Positions 55,666-64,000 of a stretch of 64,000 nucleotides of DNA are shown in pieces. Position 1 is the first letter of the stretch; each line of letters starts with the position of its first letter. Both the position numbers and the translations under genes were made by a program. A model generated the notes under the pieces. That model saw only the letters and a program-made list of their open reading frames with translations. It did no database searches and was not told the origin of the DNA. Source of the stretch: Marinilabilia salmonicolor JCM 21150 (lineage in GTDB: Bacteria > Bacteroidota > Bacteroidia > Bacteroidales > Marinilabiliaceae); the NCBI RefSeq assembly GCF_000259075.1, contig NZ_AJKI01000010.1, positions 1 through 64,000 on the forward strand, in the 5' to 3' direction.

Positions 55666-57972
55666 TTATTCGTCACGCGAAAATGAATATGGATAAGCCT
55701 CCGGATCAGCACCACGCGACTCATTGGGTCTATCATCCATAATAAACTCAAGATGCGCTCCATCCATCAAATCATGAAAGTTTACAAAGTTTTTATCCCA
55801 AGGTTTGCCATTGAAAAACATTCCTTTGATATAGCGGTTATCATCACTATTTTCAGGAGCATCAACAGTGATCTTATTTCCGTTCTCCAATTCTATTGTC
55901 ATTTTTGGGAACAAAGGTGCGCCAAGCACATATTGATCACTACCGGGCGTTACGGGGTAAAATCCCATAGAACTAAATACATACCAGGCTGAGGTCTGCC
56001 CGTTATCTTCATCTCCACAATACCCATCAGGATTTGGGGTGTACATCCGGTTCAAAACTTCACGAATCCAGTACTGAGCTTTCCATGGTTGTCCTGCGTA
56101 ATTGTAAAGATAAATCATATGCTGAATTGGCTGGTTCCCATGCGCATACTGCCCCATGTTCATGATCTGCATTTCACGAATCTCATGAATTGGAAAACCA
56201 TAATAACTATCGTCAAAATCAGGAGGCTGAACAAATACTGAATCCAACATTTGAACAAAAGAAGTTTTTCCACCCATTAAATCTATCAACCCCTGCACAT
56301 CATGAAAAACAGACCAGCTATAATGCCAGCTGTTCCCCTCTGTAAAAGCATCACCCCATTTCAGTGGATTGAAAGGTTTCTGAAAAGAACCATCCTTGTT
56401 TTTCCCACGCATCAAATTGGTTTCAGGGTCGAACAAATGGCGATAATTCTGGCTGCGTTCTCTAAAGCGCTTTATCTCTTTATTAGGACGATTCAGTTCC
56501 TTAGCCAGCTTCCAAATTGTCCAATCTGCGAAAGCATACTCCAATGTCCGGGCAGCATTTTCGTTGATACCCACGTCATATGGGACATATCCCAATTCAT
56601 TATAATATTGATGCCCTAAACGGCCGGTAGCTTCTACTTCCGGATGAACATTCTCTGTGCCATGCACCAAAGCTTCATATAAAGTCTCAATATCGTATCC
56701 ACGCGCGCCTTTCAAATACGCATCAGCAACAAGGGTAGCAGAATTATTGCCAATCATTACCGACCGGTGACCGGGACTTGCCCATTCAGGAAGAAAACCA
56801 CTCTCCTTATATGCATTTACCAACCCTGCCTGGATTTTCTCATTAAGAGATGGATACATTAGATTGAAAAAGGGAAATACAGCCCGGAAAGTATCCCAAA
56901 ATCCGTTGTCGGTAAACATATATCCGGGAAGCACCTTGCCATTATACGGACTATAATGAACAACTTCACCATTGGCATCATACTCATAAAACTTTCGGGG
57001 AAAAAGAAGAGTACGGTAAAGTGTTGAATAGAAAGTACGGGTTTCATCCATTGAACCTCCGTCCACAATCATACGCCCCAACTCCTTATTCCATATATCA
57101 CGCCCCTGTGTTTTGATTGATTCAAAATCACTATTTCCAATTTCCTCAAGATTTCGTTCTGCCTGTTCACGACTAATAAACGAAGAAGCCACTCTTGCAT
57201 CAACTATTTCACCCTTTTGGGTAGAAAACCCGATGACAGCTCCGGCATGCTCTCCGGAAAGCTCAGTTTTATTTTCATCCAACCGATCCTTTTCCCAAAC
57301 GGCGGTATATTCGATGGGCTTGTCAAACTCTATGACAAAATAGTTGCGAAAATTTTCAGGAACTCCGCCACTATTACGGGTTGAATACCCAACTACTTTA
57401 TTTTCCTCCGGAATAATCTTCACGTAAGATCCCTGGTCAAAGGCATCAATTACAATATAGGATTTGTCATTCTCCGGAAAAGTAAAACGAAAACGTGCGG
57501 CTCTCTCTGTAGTGGTAAATTCTGCAGTCACATCATATTCCGCGAGATAAACACTATAATAATGCGGCTGAACCGTTTCTGCTTTATGAGAAAACCAACT
57601 GGCACGGTCTTCTTCTGTAAATTTGAGTTCCCCGGTAACAGGCATCAAAGAAAAATTGCCATAATCGTTCATCCAGGGACTGGGCTGATGAGTTTGCTTA
57701 AAGCCTCTGATTTTATCAGCACTGTATGCATATTGCCAGCCATCTCCCATCTTAGCAGTTTGAGGAGTCCAAAAATTCATTCCCCAGGGTAACGCAATAG
57801 CAGGATAGGTGTTACCATTTGACAGACTGAATTTAGAATCTGTTCCCATCAAAGGATTTACATAATCAACAGGCTCTAAAGTTGATGATTTTGTTGTTTG
57901 TGCGACAACATTAGAACCTGCCATCAAAAAGAAAACCCAAACCGGGATCAAAACTTTTAAAGTTGTTTTCAT
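55666..57972 (-). CDS. GH92 exo-alpha-mannosidase (HGNQP type, paralogue)
   Basis: The 768 residues include a type I signal (LIPVWVFFLMAGSNVVAQ). It is a close paralogue of the GH92 at 40838: LSNGNTYPAIALPWGMNFW, QTHQPSPWMNDYGNFSLMPV, STRNSGGVPENFRNYFVIEF, FTEGNSWHYSWSVFHDVQGL, QYAHGNQPIQHMIYLYNYAG and CGDEDNGQTSAWYVFSSMGF. The catalytic Glu and base aspartates are intact. Having one member of this subgroup in each arm suggests duplication within the locus, or that each SusCD system needs this specificity. It is encoded between the sulfatase (83 bp upstream) and GH43 (18 bp downstream), probably in one transcript. Confidence 0.94.
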   Translation of the reverse strand: MKTTLKVLIPVWVFFLMAGSNVVAQTTKSSTLEPVDYVNPLMGTDSKFSLSNGNTYPAIALPWGMNFWTPQTAKMGDGWQYAYSADKIRGFKQTHQPSPWMNDYGNFSLMPVTGELKFTEEDRASWFSHKAETVQPHYYSVYLAEYDVTAEFTTTERAARFRFTFPENDKSYIVIDAFDQGSYVKIIPEENKVVGYSTRNSGGVPENFRNYFVIEFDKPIEYTAVWEKDRLDENKTELSGEHAGAVIGFSTQKGEIVDARVASSFISREQAERNLEEIGNSDFESIKTQGRDIWNKELGRMIVDGGSMDETRTFYSTLYRTLLFPRKFYEYDANGEVVHYSPYNGKVLPGYMFTDNGFWDTFRAVFPFFNLMYPSLNEKIQAGLVNAYKESGFLPEWASPGHRSVMIGNNSATLVADAYLKGARGYDIETLYEALVHGTENVHPEVEATGRLGHQYYNELGYVPYDVGINENAARTLEYAFADWTIWKLAKELNRPNKEIKRFRERSQNYRHLFDPETNLMRGKNKDGSFQKPFNPLKWGDAFTEGNSWHYSWSVFHDVQGLIDLMGGKTSFVQMLDSVFVQPPDFDDSYYGFPIHEIREMQIMNMGQYAHGNQPIQHMIYLYNYAGQPWKAQYWIREVLNRMYTPNPDGYCGDEDNGQTSAWYVFSSMGFYPVTPGSDQYVLGAPLFPKMTIELENGNKITVDAPENSDDNRYIKGMFFNGKPWDKNFVNFHDLMDGAHLEFIMDDRPNESRGADPEAYPYSFSRDE

Positions 57973-58055
57973 GTGAAAGATGTTTCAATAATTAATTTCT
58001 GATTTACAATTCAAACCTCTCCGGTTTCATTCTTGAACCAGATTAAATCACCCGA

Positions 58056-59684
58056 CTATTTTTGTGGATGATTAATCCCAAGCTTAACAGCCCATTTATT
58101 CCATACAATATTTAACTCCTCTACCTGTTCGGGATATTGATCAGCAAGATTCTTTGTTTCTGTGAAATCTTTATTTATCCAGAACAGTTCCCACTCTTTG
58201 CCCGGCAGTGCAGACATTTTCCATTCATTTGTCCGAATGGCTTTTCCTCCCTGATGTTCCCAATACAATGTATCGTGAATAGAAGTAGACTCCCCCTTAA
58301 ATAATGGCATCATGCTTTTCCCCTCCAGAGGATTCGGCTTTACTCCATTTATTTCTTCAGGAAATTCAGCACCTGACACCTCCATTAACGTAGGCATTAG
58401 ATCCATTATATGCGCAAGACTCCTGTTGATACTGTTTTCCCGGTCTTTTAATCCGTTTGGCCAATGAACAATAAAAGGGGTTGCTGTTCCTCCTTCATAA
58501 GATTCCATCTTCCAGAACCTAAAAGGAGTATTGGAGGCACTTGCCCAGGCGTCGCCAATATAGTTCCAGGTAGTTTCGGCTCCGGGGTTGTCGGAATTGT
58601 ATTCAATCAGGGTCGAATCCCGCGTAAAACCGGGCCGATCAAATCCGGGCGGATAACCTCTTTCATAAGAAGCACCATTATCAGAAAGCACCATGATTAT
58701 GGTGTTTTCGTATTGACCTGTTTCCTGGAGTTTTTTTACAATCTCCCCCACTCCCTGATCTACCCGGTCAATCATTGCTGCATGCACGGCCATACATGCA
58801 GCCTCATAATCTTTCCTCTCACAATCATCCCAACTCTTCCGGGATGAGTTAGCAGGTAATGGATAGTTTTTTTTATCTATAAGCCCCATTTCAACCATTC
58901 TTGCATATCGTTGCTTACGTAAAACCTCCCACCCTTCATTGTAGGTATCTTTGTATTTCGCTATATCTTCCGGCAGTGCATGTAATGGCCAGTGAGGGGC
59001 GGTATGCGCCACATACAAAAAAAACGGCTTATCATCCTTGCTGTAAGTATCAATAAGATTTACAGATTTTTCTGTAACAAAATCTGTCATATAAAAATCG
59101 TCAGGAACTTCCTTAATTGGCTCTTCATTATGTACGAGACTAAAAGGATCAAAAAAATTAACTACCCCCCAAATTACGCCCCAATGCTCATCAAACCCTC
59201 GGTTACAGGGATAATTCTCCAAGGGCGAAAACGGCCCATAATTAACCTGATGTGCCATCCACCTCAATTGTTCATCCGGATCATTTACAGGCTTGGTCTC
59301 CGAAAGATGCCACTTCCCTGTCATCCCGGTATGATAACCATTCTCTTTCAACACCTCTGCAATGGTAGCAGTATTCATACTTAAGTTAACGCCCATACCA
59401 TCAATACCTGCTTTATGAGGATAATGACCTGTTAATAAAGATGCACGTGAAGGACAACAGCGGGCCGTGTTATGCATCTGAGTAAACCGAACTCCACCAG
59501 TGGCAAGGGCATCAATATTAGGAGTCTGAATTTCACCCCCATAGCAGCCTAAATCAGAATACCCCATATCATCTAACATTATTACCATAATATTGGGTCT
59601 CTCATCATTTTTTTCTTGTAAAGGCAAACAACCGGAAAGAAGTACACTTCCAAGAATAAAAGACTGGTAAGATTTAAATTTCAT
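58056..59684 (-). CDS. Formylglycine-dependent sulfatase (S1 family), lipoprotein
   Basis: The 542 residues start with a lipoprotein signal (FILGSVLLSGCLPLQE). S1 sulfatase features are IMVIMLDDMGYSDLGCYGG with metal-binding aspartates and HNTARCCPSRASLLTG, with the CxPSR formylglycine motif at Cys76. HTGMTGKWHLSE, FLYVAHTAPHWPLHALPE and TIIMVLSDNGASYERG complete the metal site. It should remove sulfate esters from a sugar after Cys76 is converted by a maturase, which is not encoded here. The pattern resembles the large S1_4 group, but that is a recall-based guess. Its place among GH92, GH43 and GH2 genes points to a sulfated mannan or mannose-containing glycan. Confidence 0.92.
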   Translation of the reverse strand: MKFKSYQSFILGSVLLSGCLPLQEKNDERPNIMVIMLDDMGYSDLGCYGGEIQTPNIDALATGGVRFTQMHNTARCCPSRASLLTGHYPHKAGIDGMGVNLSMNTATIAEVLKENGYHTGMTGKWHLSETKPVNDPDEQLRWMAHQVNYGPFSPLENYPCNRGFDEHWGVIWGVVNFFDPFSLVHNEEPIKEVPDDFYMTDFVTEKSVNLIDTYSKDDKPFFLYVAHTAPHWPLHALPEDIAKYKDTYNEGWEVLRKQRYARMVEMGLIDKKNYPLPANSSRKSWDDCERKDYEAACMAVHAAMIDRVDQGVGEIVKKLQETGQYENTIIMVLSDNGASYERGYPPGFDRPGFTRDSTLIEYNSDNPGAETTWNYIGDAWASASNTPFRFWKMESYEGGTATPFIVHWPNGLKDRENSINRSLAHIMDLMPTLMEVSGAEFPEEINGVKPNPLEGKSMMPLFKGESTSIHDTLYWEHQGGKAIRTNEWKMSALPGKEWELFWINKDFTETKNLADQYPEQVEELNIVWNKWAVKLGINHPQK

Positions 59685-59774
59685 CTTAAAACTGTTTAAA
59701 TAAAATCCACGGAAAGCAAACTTTGCTCCCGTGGATAATAAATATATAAAACCTTTGTCAACATTTGAAAAAAG

Positions 59775-61589
59775 CTATTCAACCACCTCAATAACTTCCT
59801 GATTAATTGCTCTAACTTTCTCTTCATCCACTTTAATCACTTTCCGGTCATACGTCATCAGCCCGTTTACTTCCATCTCCACATCTGTTATCTGGGTATA
59901 AACAGCTCCGGAGAAACCGCCCTTCACCAGTTCTTTCAGCATCTTTGCAAACCTGACGTACTCATTGGTAACCTCCTCCGATGATTTAAACTGTACATAC
60001 CCCCAATTGCGCTCGGGAACCCACAGGTGTTCTTCCAAGGCAAGCCCTATCCCTCCATATTCTCCAAGCACGGTGGCCCGCATTGCATCATAAAAGTATA
60101 GTCTGGGTTGCGGATAGTTGTGTAGATCCAAAATATCCCCAACTGGATAGTGATTCCCCCCACTGGCGGGGTTTACCAGGCGAGAAGGGTCATATTCTTT
60201 CGTCCATTCTGCAATTTCCTCCGTTTTAAACTGCCCCCATCTCTCATTAAATGGCACCCATACTACCACACTCGGATAAGAATAGAGATAATCCATCACA
60301 TCTTTCCACTCCTGCCTGAAGATCTCTTCTGAGTGGGACGTCCGCTGCAATTCCTGTCCATCGAAATATTGATCCATCTGCCAATGTGGTTCTCTATCCC
60401 CGTTGGGCATATCCTGCCATACCAATATTCCCATTTCATCGCAGTGTGTGTACCAACGTGCAGGTTCCACTTTCACGTGTTTGCGAATCATATTAAATCC
60501 AAGATCTTTGGTCTTTTCAATGTCGTATTTTAAAGCTTCATCCGAAGGGGCTGTATATAACCCGTCCGGCCACCACCCCTGGTCTAGTGTGCCAAAATGA
60601 AAAATATTTTCGTTATTTAATTTAAATCTGACAATTCCATTTTCATCACGCCCCATTGAAACTTTTCGCATGGCAAAATAACTGTCCACCTTATCAATTA
60701 CTTTACCGTTACGAACCAGGGAAATCTCCATTTCATATAGAAACGGATTATCCGGAGTCCATAGCTTCGGAGACTGAATGTCAACCTCCAGGGTTTGATT
60801 TGATGAAGCTGCACTTTCTGCCACAACCTTACCTCCATCCATCACTTTTACCTGCACAACATCTCCGTAACCTTCTCCAAAAATCTCAGCATCAACAAAA
60901 ACCTTATCCTTATCAATGTCAGGAGTAGTACGTAAATCGGCAATGTATTTATGAGATACCGGTTCAAGCCAGACTGTTTGCCAAATACCACTAACAGGGG
61001 TGTACCAGATTCCCTCAGGATTATTCACCTGTTTCCCCCTTGGCTGAGGTCCACGGTCAGATGGATCCCAGACTTTCACCTTTAATTCCTGATTTTTCTG
61101 CTTACTCAGAAATGGTGCAATATCAAAGAAAAATGGTGTAAATCCCCCTTCATGACTTCCAACTTTTACATCATTCAACCAAACCTCAGTTTTCCAATCA
61201 ACCGCCCCAAAGTGAATTAATAACTTCTCTTTTTTCCAGGATGCAGGAACGTCAAATGTGCGCTTATACCAAATAACATTTTCCTCACCAACCCGCTTTT
61301 GGACACCACTCAGGCTGGATTCAACAGCAAAAGGCACCAGAATATCTCCATCATAATCAGAAGGCTCTGTATTTTTCCGGGCTGAAATGGCATATTCCCA
61401 CAAACCATTGAGATTTTTCCACTCAGTACGTTCCATAATCGGACGTGGATATTCAGGTAGTACATTGTCCGGGTCAATGTCCTCTGCCCAGGATGTTTTA
61501 ATTTTTTCCCCTGCAGGTTTCCACTGGGCATATGAATTCATCCCAAATAAACACATTACAGAAAACAGAAATAAAGATTTTTTCAGCAT
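59775..61589 (-). CDS. GH2 family glycosidase
   Basis: This 604-residue periplasmic enzyme has a type I signal (LFLFSVMCLFGMNSYAQ). The order is a sugar-binding jelly roll (NLNGLWEYAISARKN, IWYKRTFDVPASWKK, VDWKTEVWLNDVKVGSHEGG), an Ig-like domain, and a TIM barrel (LGFNMIRKHVKVEPARWYTH, MGILVWQDMPNGDREP). The acid/base Glu is in VVWVPFNERWGQF and the nucleophile Glu in ATVLGEYGGIGLA. It is shorter than LacZ-type beta-galactosidases and fits the compact two-domain-plus-barrel GH2 group. Substrates of the family include beta-galactosides, beta-glucuronides and beta-mannosides; the exact one is not readable here. It is 90 bp upstream of the sulfatase and starts this run after a long gap. Confidence 0.9.
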   Translation of the reverse strand: MLKKSLFLFSVMCLFGMNSYAQWKPAGEKIKTSWAEDIDPDNVLPEYPRPIMERTEWKNLNGLWEYAISARKNTEPSDYDGDILVPFAVESSLSGVQKRVGEENVIWYKRTFDVPASWKKEKLLIHFGAVDWKTEVWLNDVKVGSHEGGFTPFFFDIAPFLSKQKNQELKVKVWDPSDRGPQPRGKQVNNPEGIWYTPVSGIWQTVWLEPVSHKYIADLRTTPDIDKDKVFVDAEIFGEGYGDVVQVKVMDGGKVVAESAASSNQTLEVDIQSPKLWTPDNPFLYEMEISLVRNGKVIDKVDSYFAMRKVSMGRDENGIVRFKLNNENIFHFGTLDQGWWPDGLYTAPSDEALKYDIEKTKDLGFNMIRKHVKVEPARWYTHCDEMGILVWQDMPNGDREPHWQMDQYFDGQELQRTSHSEEIFRQEWKDVMDYLYSYPSVVVWVPFNERWGQFKTEEIAEWTKEYDPSRLVNPASGGNHYPVGDILDLHNYPQPRLYFYDAMRATVLGEYGGIGLALEEHLWVPERNWGYVQFKSSEEVTNEYVRFAKMLKELVKGGFSGAVYTQITDVEMEVNGLMTYDRKVIKVDEEKVRAINQEVIEVVE

Positions 61590-62216
61590 ACTATAAATAT
61601 TTTTTACATGATTAATAACAACTCAGCCATACCAACGATCAGGAGGAAATCATACCTTTTTCAAACAATTGCAACATAAAAAATCGGATTGCAGCATTTT
61701 GAAAAATACAACAAAACCTTAATGTCAAATATTAAAATACTTAGGTTAAAACCCGGATTAGTTTTGGGTTAATGAAGTAAAAAAATTATCAACCTTGCTT
61801 TCACCATCCCTTTATTGCGGGATTTAATAATGGTTGACATAACTAATACCAATCGTAATAAAATGATCTTATCCTATCTTAACAATAGCCTAACATCTTC
61901 ATCCAAAAATTAATCAGGGATACCTCTTCAAATATGACAAGTGGAAAAGAAGAATCTACATCACTAAAAAATTACTATCAGACATCAAGGCCTCTTATTT
62001 ACTACTCTAACGTTAATCTGAAAGATTAGCTGTATTTTTTATAGGAACTTCTCCTGTTATTGACTTTCTATAAATCGCGATCCTTTCATCATATTTCGCT
62101 TTCTTTAGCTGCACGAAAACGGATAGAGAAATATTATTAAGATAAAAATATAAGCATTCTCATTCACAGAATACATTGTTAAAAATAAGAAGGCAAACAT
62201 CTTTCACTTTATAAAA
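61590..62216. other. Intergenic region between ROK kinase and GH2 genes
   Basis: These 627 bp contain no credible gene. Two weak dyads were seen: AACCC/GGGTT at 61750-61770 and TTAATC/GATTAG at 62013-62029. It is AT-rich and should hold the promoter of the GH2-sulfatase-GH92-GH43 run, but no clear -7 box was identified. Confidence 0.45.
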
Positions 62217-63149
62217 TTAAATCTGCCTTCCCAGTTTATCCCAGTAAGAATCATCCATAAGTCGGGAACTTCCCAAAATTTGTCCCTTGTCTTTAAGCTC
62301 AGATTCCTTTACGATAATTTCTGTACCCTCTTTTTCAAATACAGATTTCATGGACGGTTCAAAAAACTTAAATGCTTTAGAAACATTACCCCCCAGAACC
62401 AACATCTCTGCGCCAAATCCCTTTAACCATGGTGATAGCAGCGATGCTAAGCCTGCCCCAAATTCATGATAAACTTTTACGGCCTCGTTGTTATTAATTC
62501 CAGCTTCTAAGGCTACTTCTTTTGCTCCATTAATTCTTATTCCTGTTAAAGATTGATAAGCCTTCACAATACCCCGTGTTGAGAAATAATCATCTGCTAC
62601 AGACTCCTGGTAAGGTAAATCCCAGATAAAACCATCCTTTGGCACCATTGCTCCTTTAAAAACAGGGACTCCATCTTCGATAAAACCAGAACCCACACCG
62701 GTGCCAATGGTGATTGAAACAGATTTTTTCACTTCAGATGCTTTTCCAACCCAGGCCTCACCAATGGCAAAAGCAGCGGCATCGTTGACAAATCGAACTT
62801 TGATATTTCCGGGACTTCTCATGAAATTTTTAATTGCCTCCTTTACATTAAGGCCATAGGTATTCTCGTATTTTTGAGTTTCCCCACTAAAAAGAGAGAT
62901 CCCGTTTACATAATCAAACGGGCCGGGCATAGCAAATCCAATTCCATTTATCCTATCCCATCCCACCATCTCTATGGTTTTAAGAATTGTCTGCCCCCAG
63001 GTTTGTATAATAATTTCAGATGATGCATGTTTATCTACTGCATTTTCGAAAAAGGTATTCTGAAGAATCTCTCCTTTTCCTATATTAACTGCGGCACAAC
63101 TAACATGACTTCCGCCTATGTCAACACCTATTGCTATATTTGCTTTCAT
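62217..63149 (-). CDS. ROK-family sugar kinase, lacking the usual zinc motif
   Basis: This 310-residue cytosolic protein has the ROK ATPase fold: ANIAIGVDIGGSHVSCAAVN (phosphate 1), INGIGFAMPGPFDYVNG, VRFVNDAAAFAIGEAWVG with the catalytic Asp in NDAAAF, SITIGTGVGSGFIEDG (phosphate 2) and EMLVLGGNVSKAFKFF. The family zinc site (GH...CxCGxxGCxE) is replaced by PKDGFIWDLPYQESVAD, without Cys or His. No helix-turn-helix domain is present, so it is a kinase rather than a repressor. The ten-bp gap to the mannose-6-phosphate isomerase gene strongly suggests a mannokinase supplying that isomerase. Sugar specificity is inferred. Confidence 0.88.
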   Translation of the reverse strand: MKANIAIGVDIGGSHVSCAAVNIGKGEILQNTFFENAVDKHASSEIIIQTWGQTILKTIEMVGWDRINGIGFAMPGPFDYVNGISLFSGETQKYENTYGLNVKEAIKNFMRSPGNIKVRFVNDAAAFAIGEAWVGKASEVKKSVSITIGTGVGSGFIEDGVPVFKGAMVPKDGFIWDLPYQESVADDYFSTRGIVKAYQSLTGIRINGAKEVALEAGINNNEAVKVYHEFGAGLASLLSPWLKGFGAEMLVLGGNVSKAFKFFEPSMKSVFEKEGTEIIVKESELKDKGQILGSSRLMDDSYWDKLGRQI

Positions 63150-63158
63150 AAATATTTT

Positions 63159-64000
63159 TTAAATTCGGACATATGCTTTAATCGTTGCAATCCTCTTCCC
63201 TTGACTCGATCCACATGGCGAAATGGTATAAGATTTAACCGATGCAGGAACAATGAATGCTTCAGCATAATGAACTACAAATGGTTCGAAAAGGGATTCC
63301 GGACTTTCAACTACGGCTTCTTCTCCATCAACCAACATAAGTACGTTAACACTACCATTGGCTTCATGAAGCACAGGTTCTGAAAACCAATGTCGGCGGG
63401 TCTCAATGAATTCACGCTCATGTAAACCGGTCTTTTCTTCCATCCAACCCTCTCCTTCTTTAACCACTTCAAATCGGTTAATCAGCTCTTTTTCGACAAA
63501 TCGGCTTCTTCGTTCAGCATTTACAACATTTTGTGCATGGCCAATATTAATAGGACGGGGCTTTCCATCTAGTCCCAGTCTTCCCCAATCCCACATTTTA
63601 AAGGTGAAAATATACGGAGTTGAACTAATCTCCAACACCATGGAATCTTTTCCGGAACAATGAATGGTTCCGGCAGGAATTAAAAAATGGTCATGTTTTT
63701 TGGCAGGATATGTATTCACATACTCCTCAGCATCAAAAGGATCACCCTCTTCCTGGGCTTTAACCAAACCTGTAAACATTTTATCAACATCGGCATCCTC
63801 TTTGAGGCCTAAATAAACAGTCCCGCTATCTCCTGCATCCAGCAAATAATAGCTTTCATCCTGGGTGTAGTGCATCCCAAAGTTCTCCTGAATGTAGGTG
63901 GTATCCGGATGAACCTGCAAACTAAGATTTCCTCCCCCCATCGTATCCAAAAAGTCAAACCTTATCGGAAATTCCTTTCCAAACCGGGCTTCAACAGCAT
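63159..64000 (-). CDS. manA: Class I mannose-6-phosphate isomerase, C-terminal part (cut by window edge)
   Basis: The frame is open to base 64000 without a start codon, so at least 280 residues are the C-terminal portion of a longer protein. The apparent start inside the window is only a TTG. Cupin metal-site features are FLDTMGGGNLSLQVHPDTTY with the zinc-binding His and KHDHFLIPAGTIHCSGKDSM. A mid-region with INIGHAQNVVNAERRSRFVE is typical of the long Bacteroidota form of this enzyme. It converts mannose-6-phosphate to fructose-6-phosphate in the cytosol, joining mannan-derived mannose to glycolysis. It is 10 bp upstream of the ROK kinase and likely in one operon with it. Confidence 0.88.
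   Translation of the reverse strand, partial: AVEARFGKEFPIRFDFLDTMGGGNLSLQVHPDTTYIQENFGMHYTQDESYYLLDAGDSGTVYLGLKEDADVDKMFTGLVKAQEEGDPFDAEEYVNTYPAKKHDHFLIPAGTIHCSGKDSMVLEISSTPYIFTFKMWDWGRLGLDGKPRPINIGHAQNVVNAERRSRFVEKELINRFEVVKEGEGWMEEKTGLHEREFIETRRHWFSEPVLHEANGSVNVLMLVDGEEAVVESPESLFEPFVVHYAEAFIVPASVKSYTISPCGSSQGKRIATIKAYVRI

Noticed and set aside
1-64000. tRNA, rRNA, CRISPR, toxin-antitoxin or phage-defence genes
   Set aside because: I looked for their usual sequence features and found none that I could support.

Overview
The window is from a member of the Bacteroidota. It carries two SusC/SusD pairs, two hybrid two-component (HTCS) regulators, a type IX secretion sorting domain, many lipoprotein signal peptides, AT-rich leaders in place of clear Shine-Dalgarno sites, and integrase and IS types common in that phylum. 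I cannot name the genus. No tRNA, rRNA or CRISPR array was seen.

Bases 1-3340 are a scarred mobile-DNA zone. It holds the N-terminal part of a tyrosine recombinase running off the left edge, a second divergent and truncated integrase, and an ISAon1-like transposase whose C-terminus is replaced by a small helix-turn-helix-like protein. A 36-bp palindromic repeat is present at both 991 and 3249.

Bases 3341-63999 are almost entirely one large alpha-mannan / mannoprotein utilisation region. The left arm is on the minus strand and reads SusC, SusD, SusE, GH76, GH92, GH76, GH125, a 33-residue secreted peptide, a T9SS-tagged GH76, a sugar MFS transporter, a GtaA-like DUF4965 protein, an aldose epimerase and a HAD phosphatase. 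A GH97 gene lies just upstream of that SusC. The centre is on the plus strand: two tandem HTCS sensors, then a basic-secretory-protein metallopeptidase translationally coupled to a GH92, two more GH92 genes and an EEP-family hydrolase. The right arm is on the minus strand and reads mannose-6-phosphate isomerase (cut by the window edge), ROK sugar kinase, GH2, sulfatase, GH92, GH43, a dead IS256-type element, then SusC, SusD and GH38.

Together the genes make a near-complete route. Surface endo-mannanases (GH76) cut the alpha-1,6 backbone, SusCD pairs import fragments, and five GH92 enzymes plus GH38 trim side chains. GH125 finishes the alpha-1,6 core, the MFS carrier takes up sugar, and ROK kinase plus ManA would bring mannose to fructose-6-phosphate. 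The sulfatase, GH43, GH2 and GH97 imply a decorated mannan, and the metallopeptidase implies a protein-linked one. Both are inferences.

The non-coding sequence also holds notable structures. There is a nested 119-nt inverted repeat between SusD and GH38, and a three-copy 35-48 bp repeat near the GH92 and SusC promoter regions. Several strong hairpins probably set expression levels within the operons.
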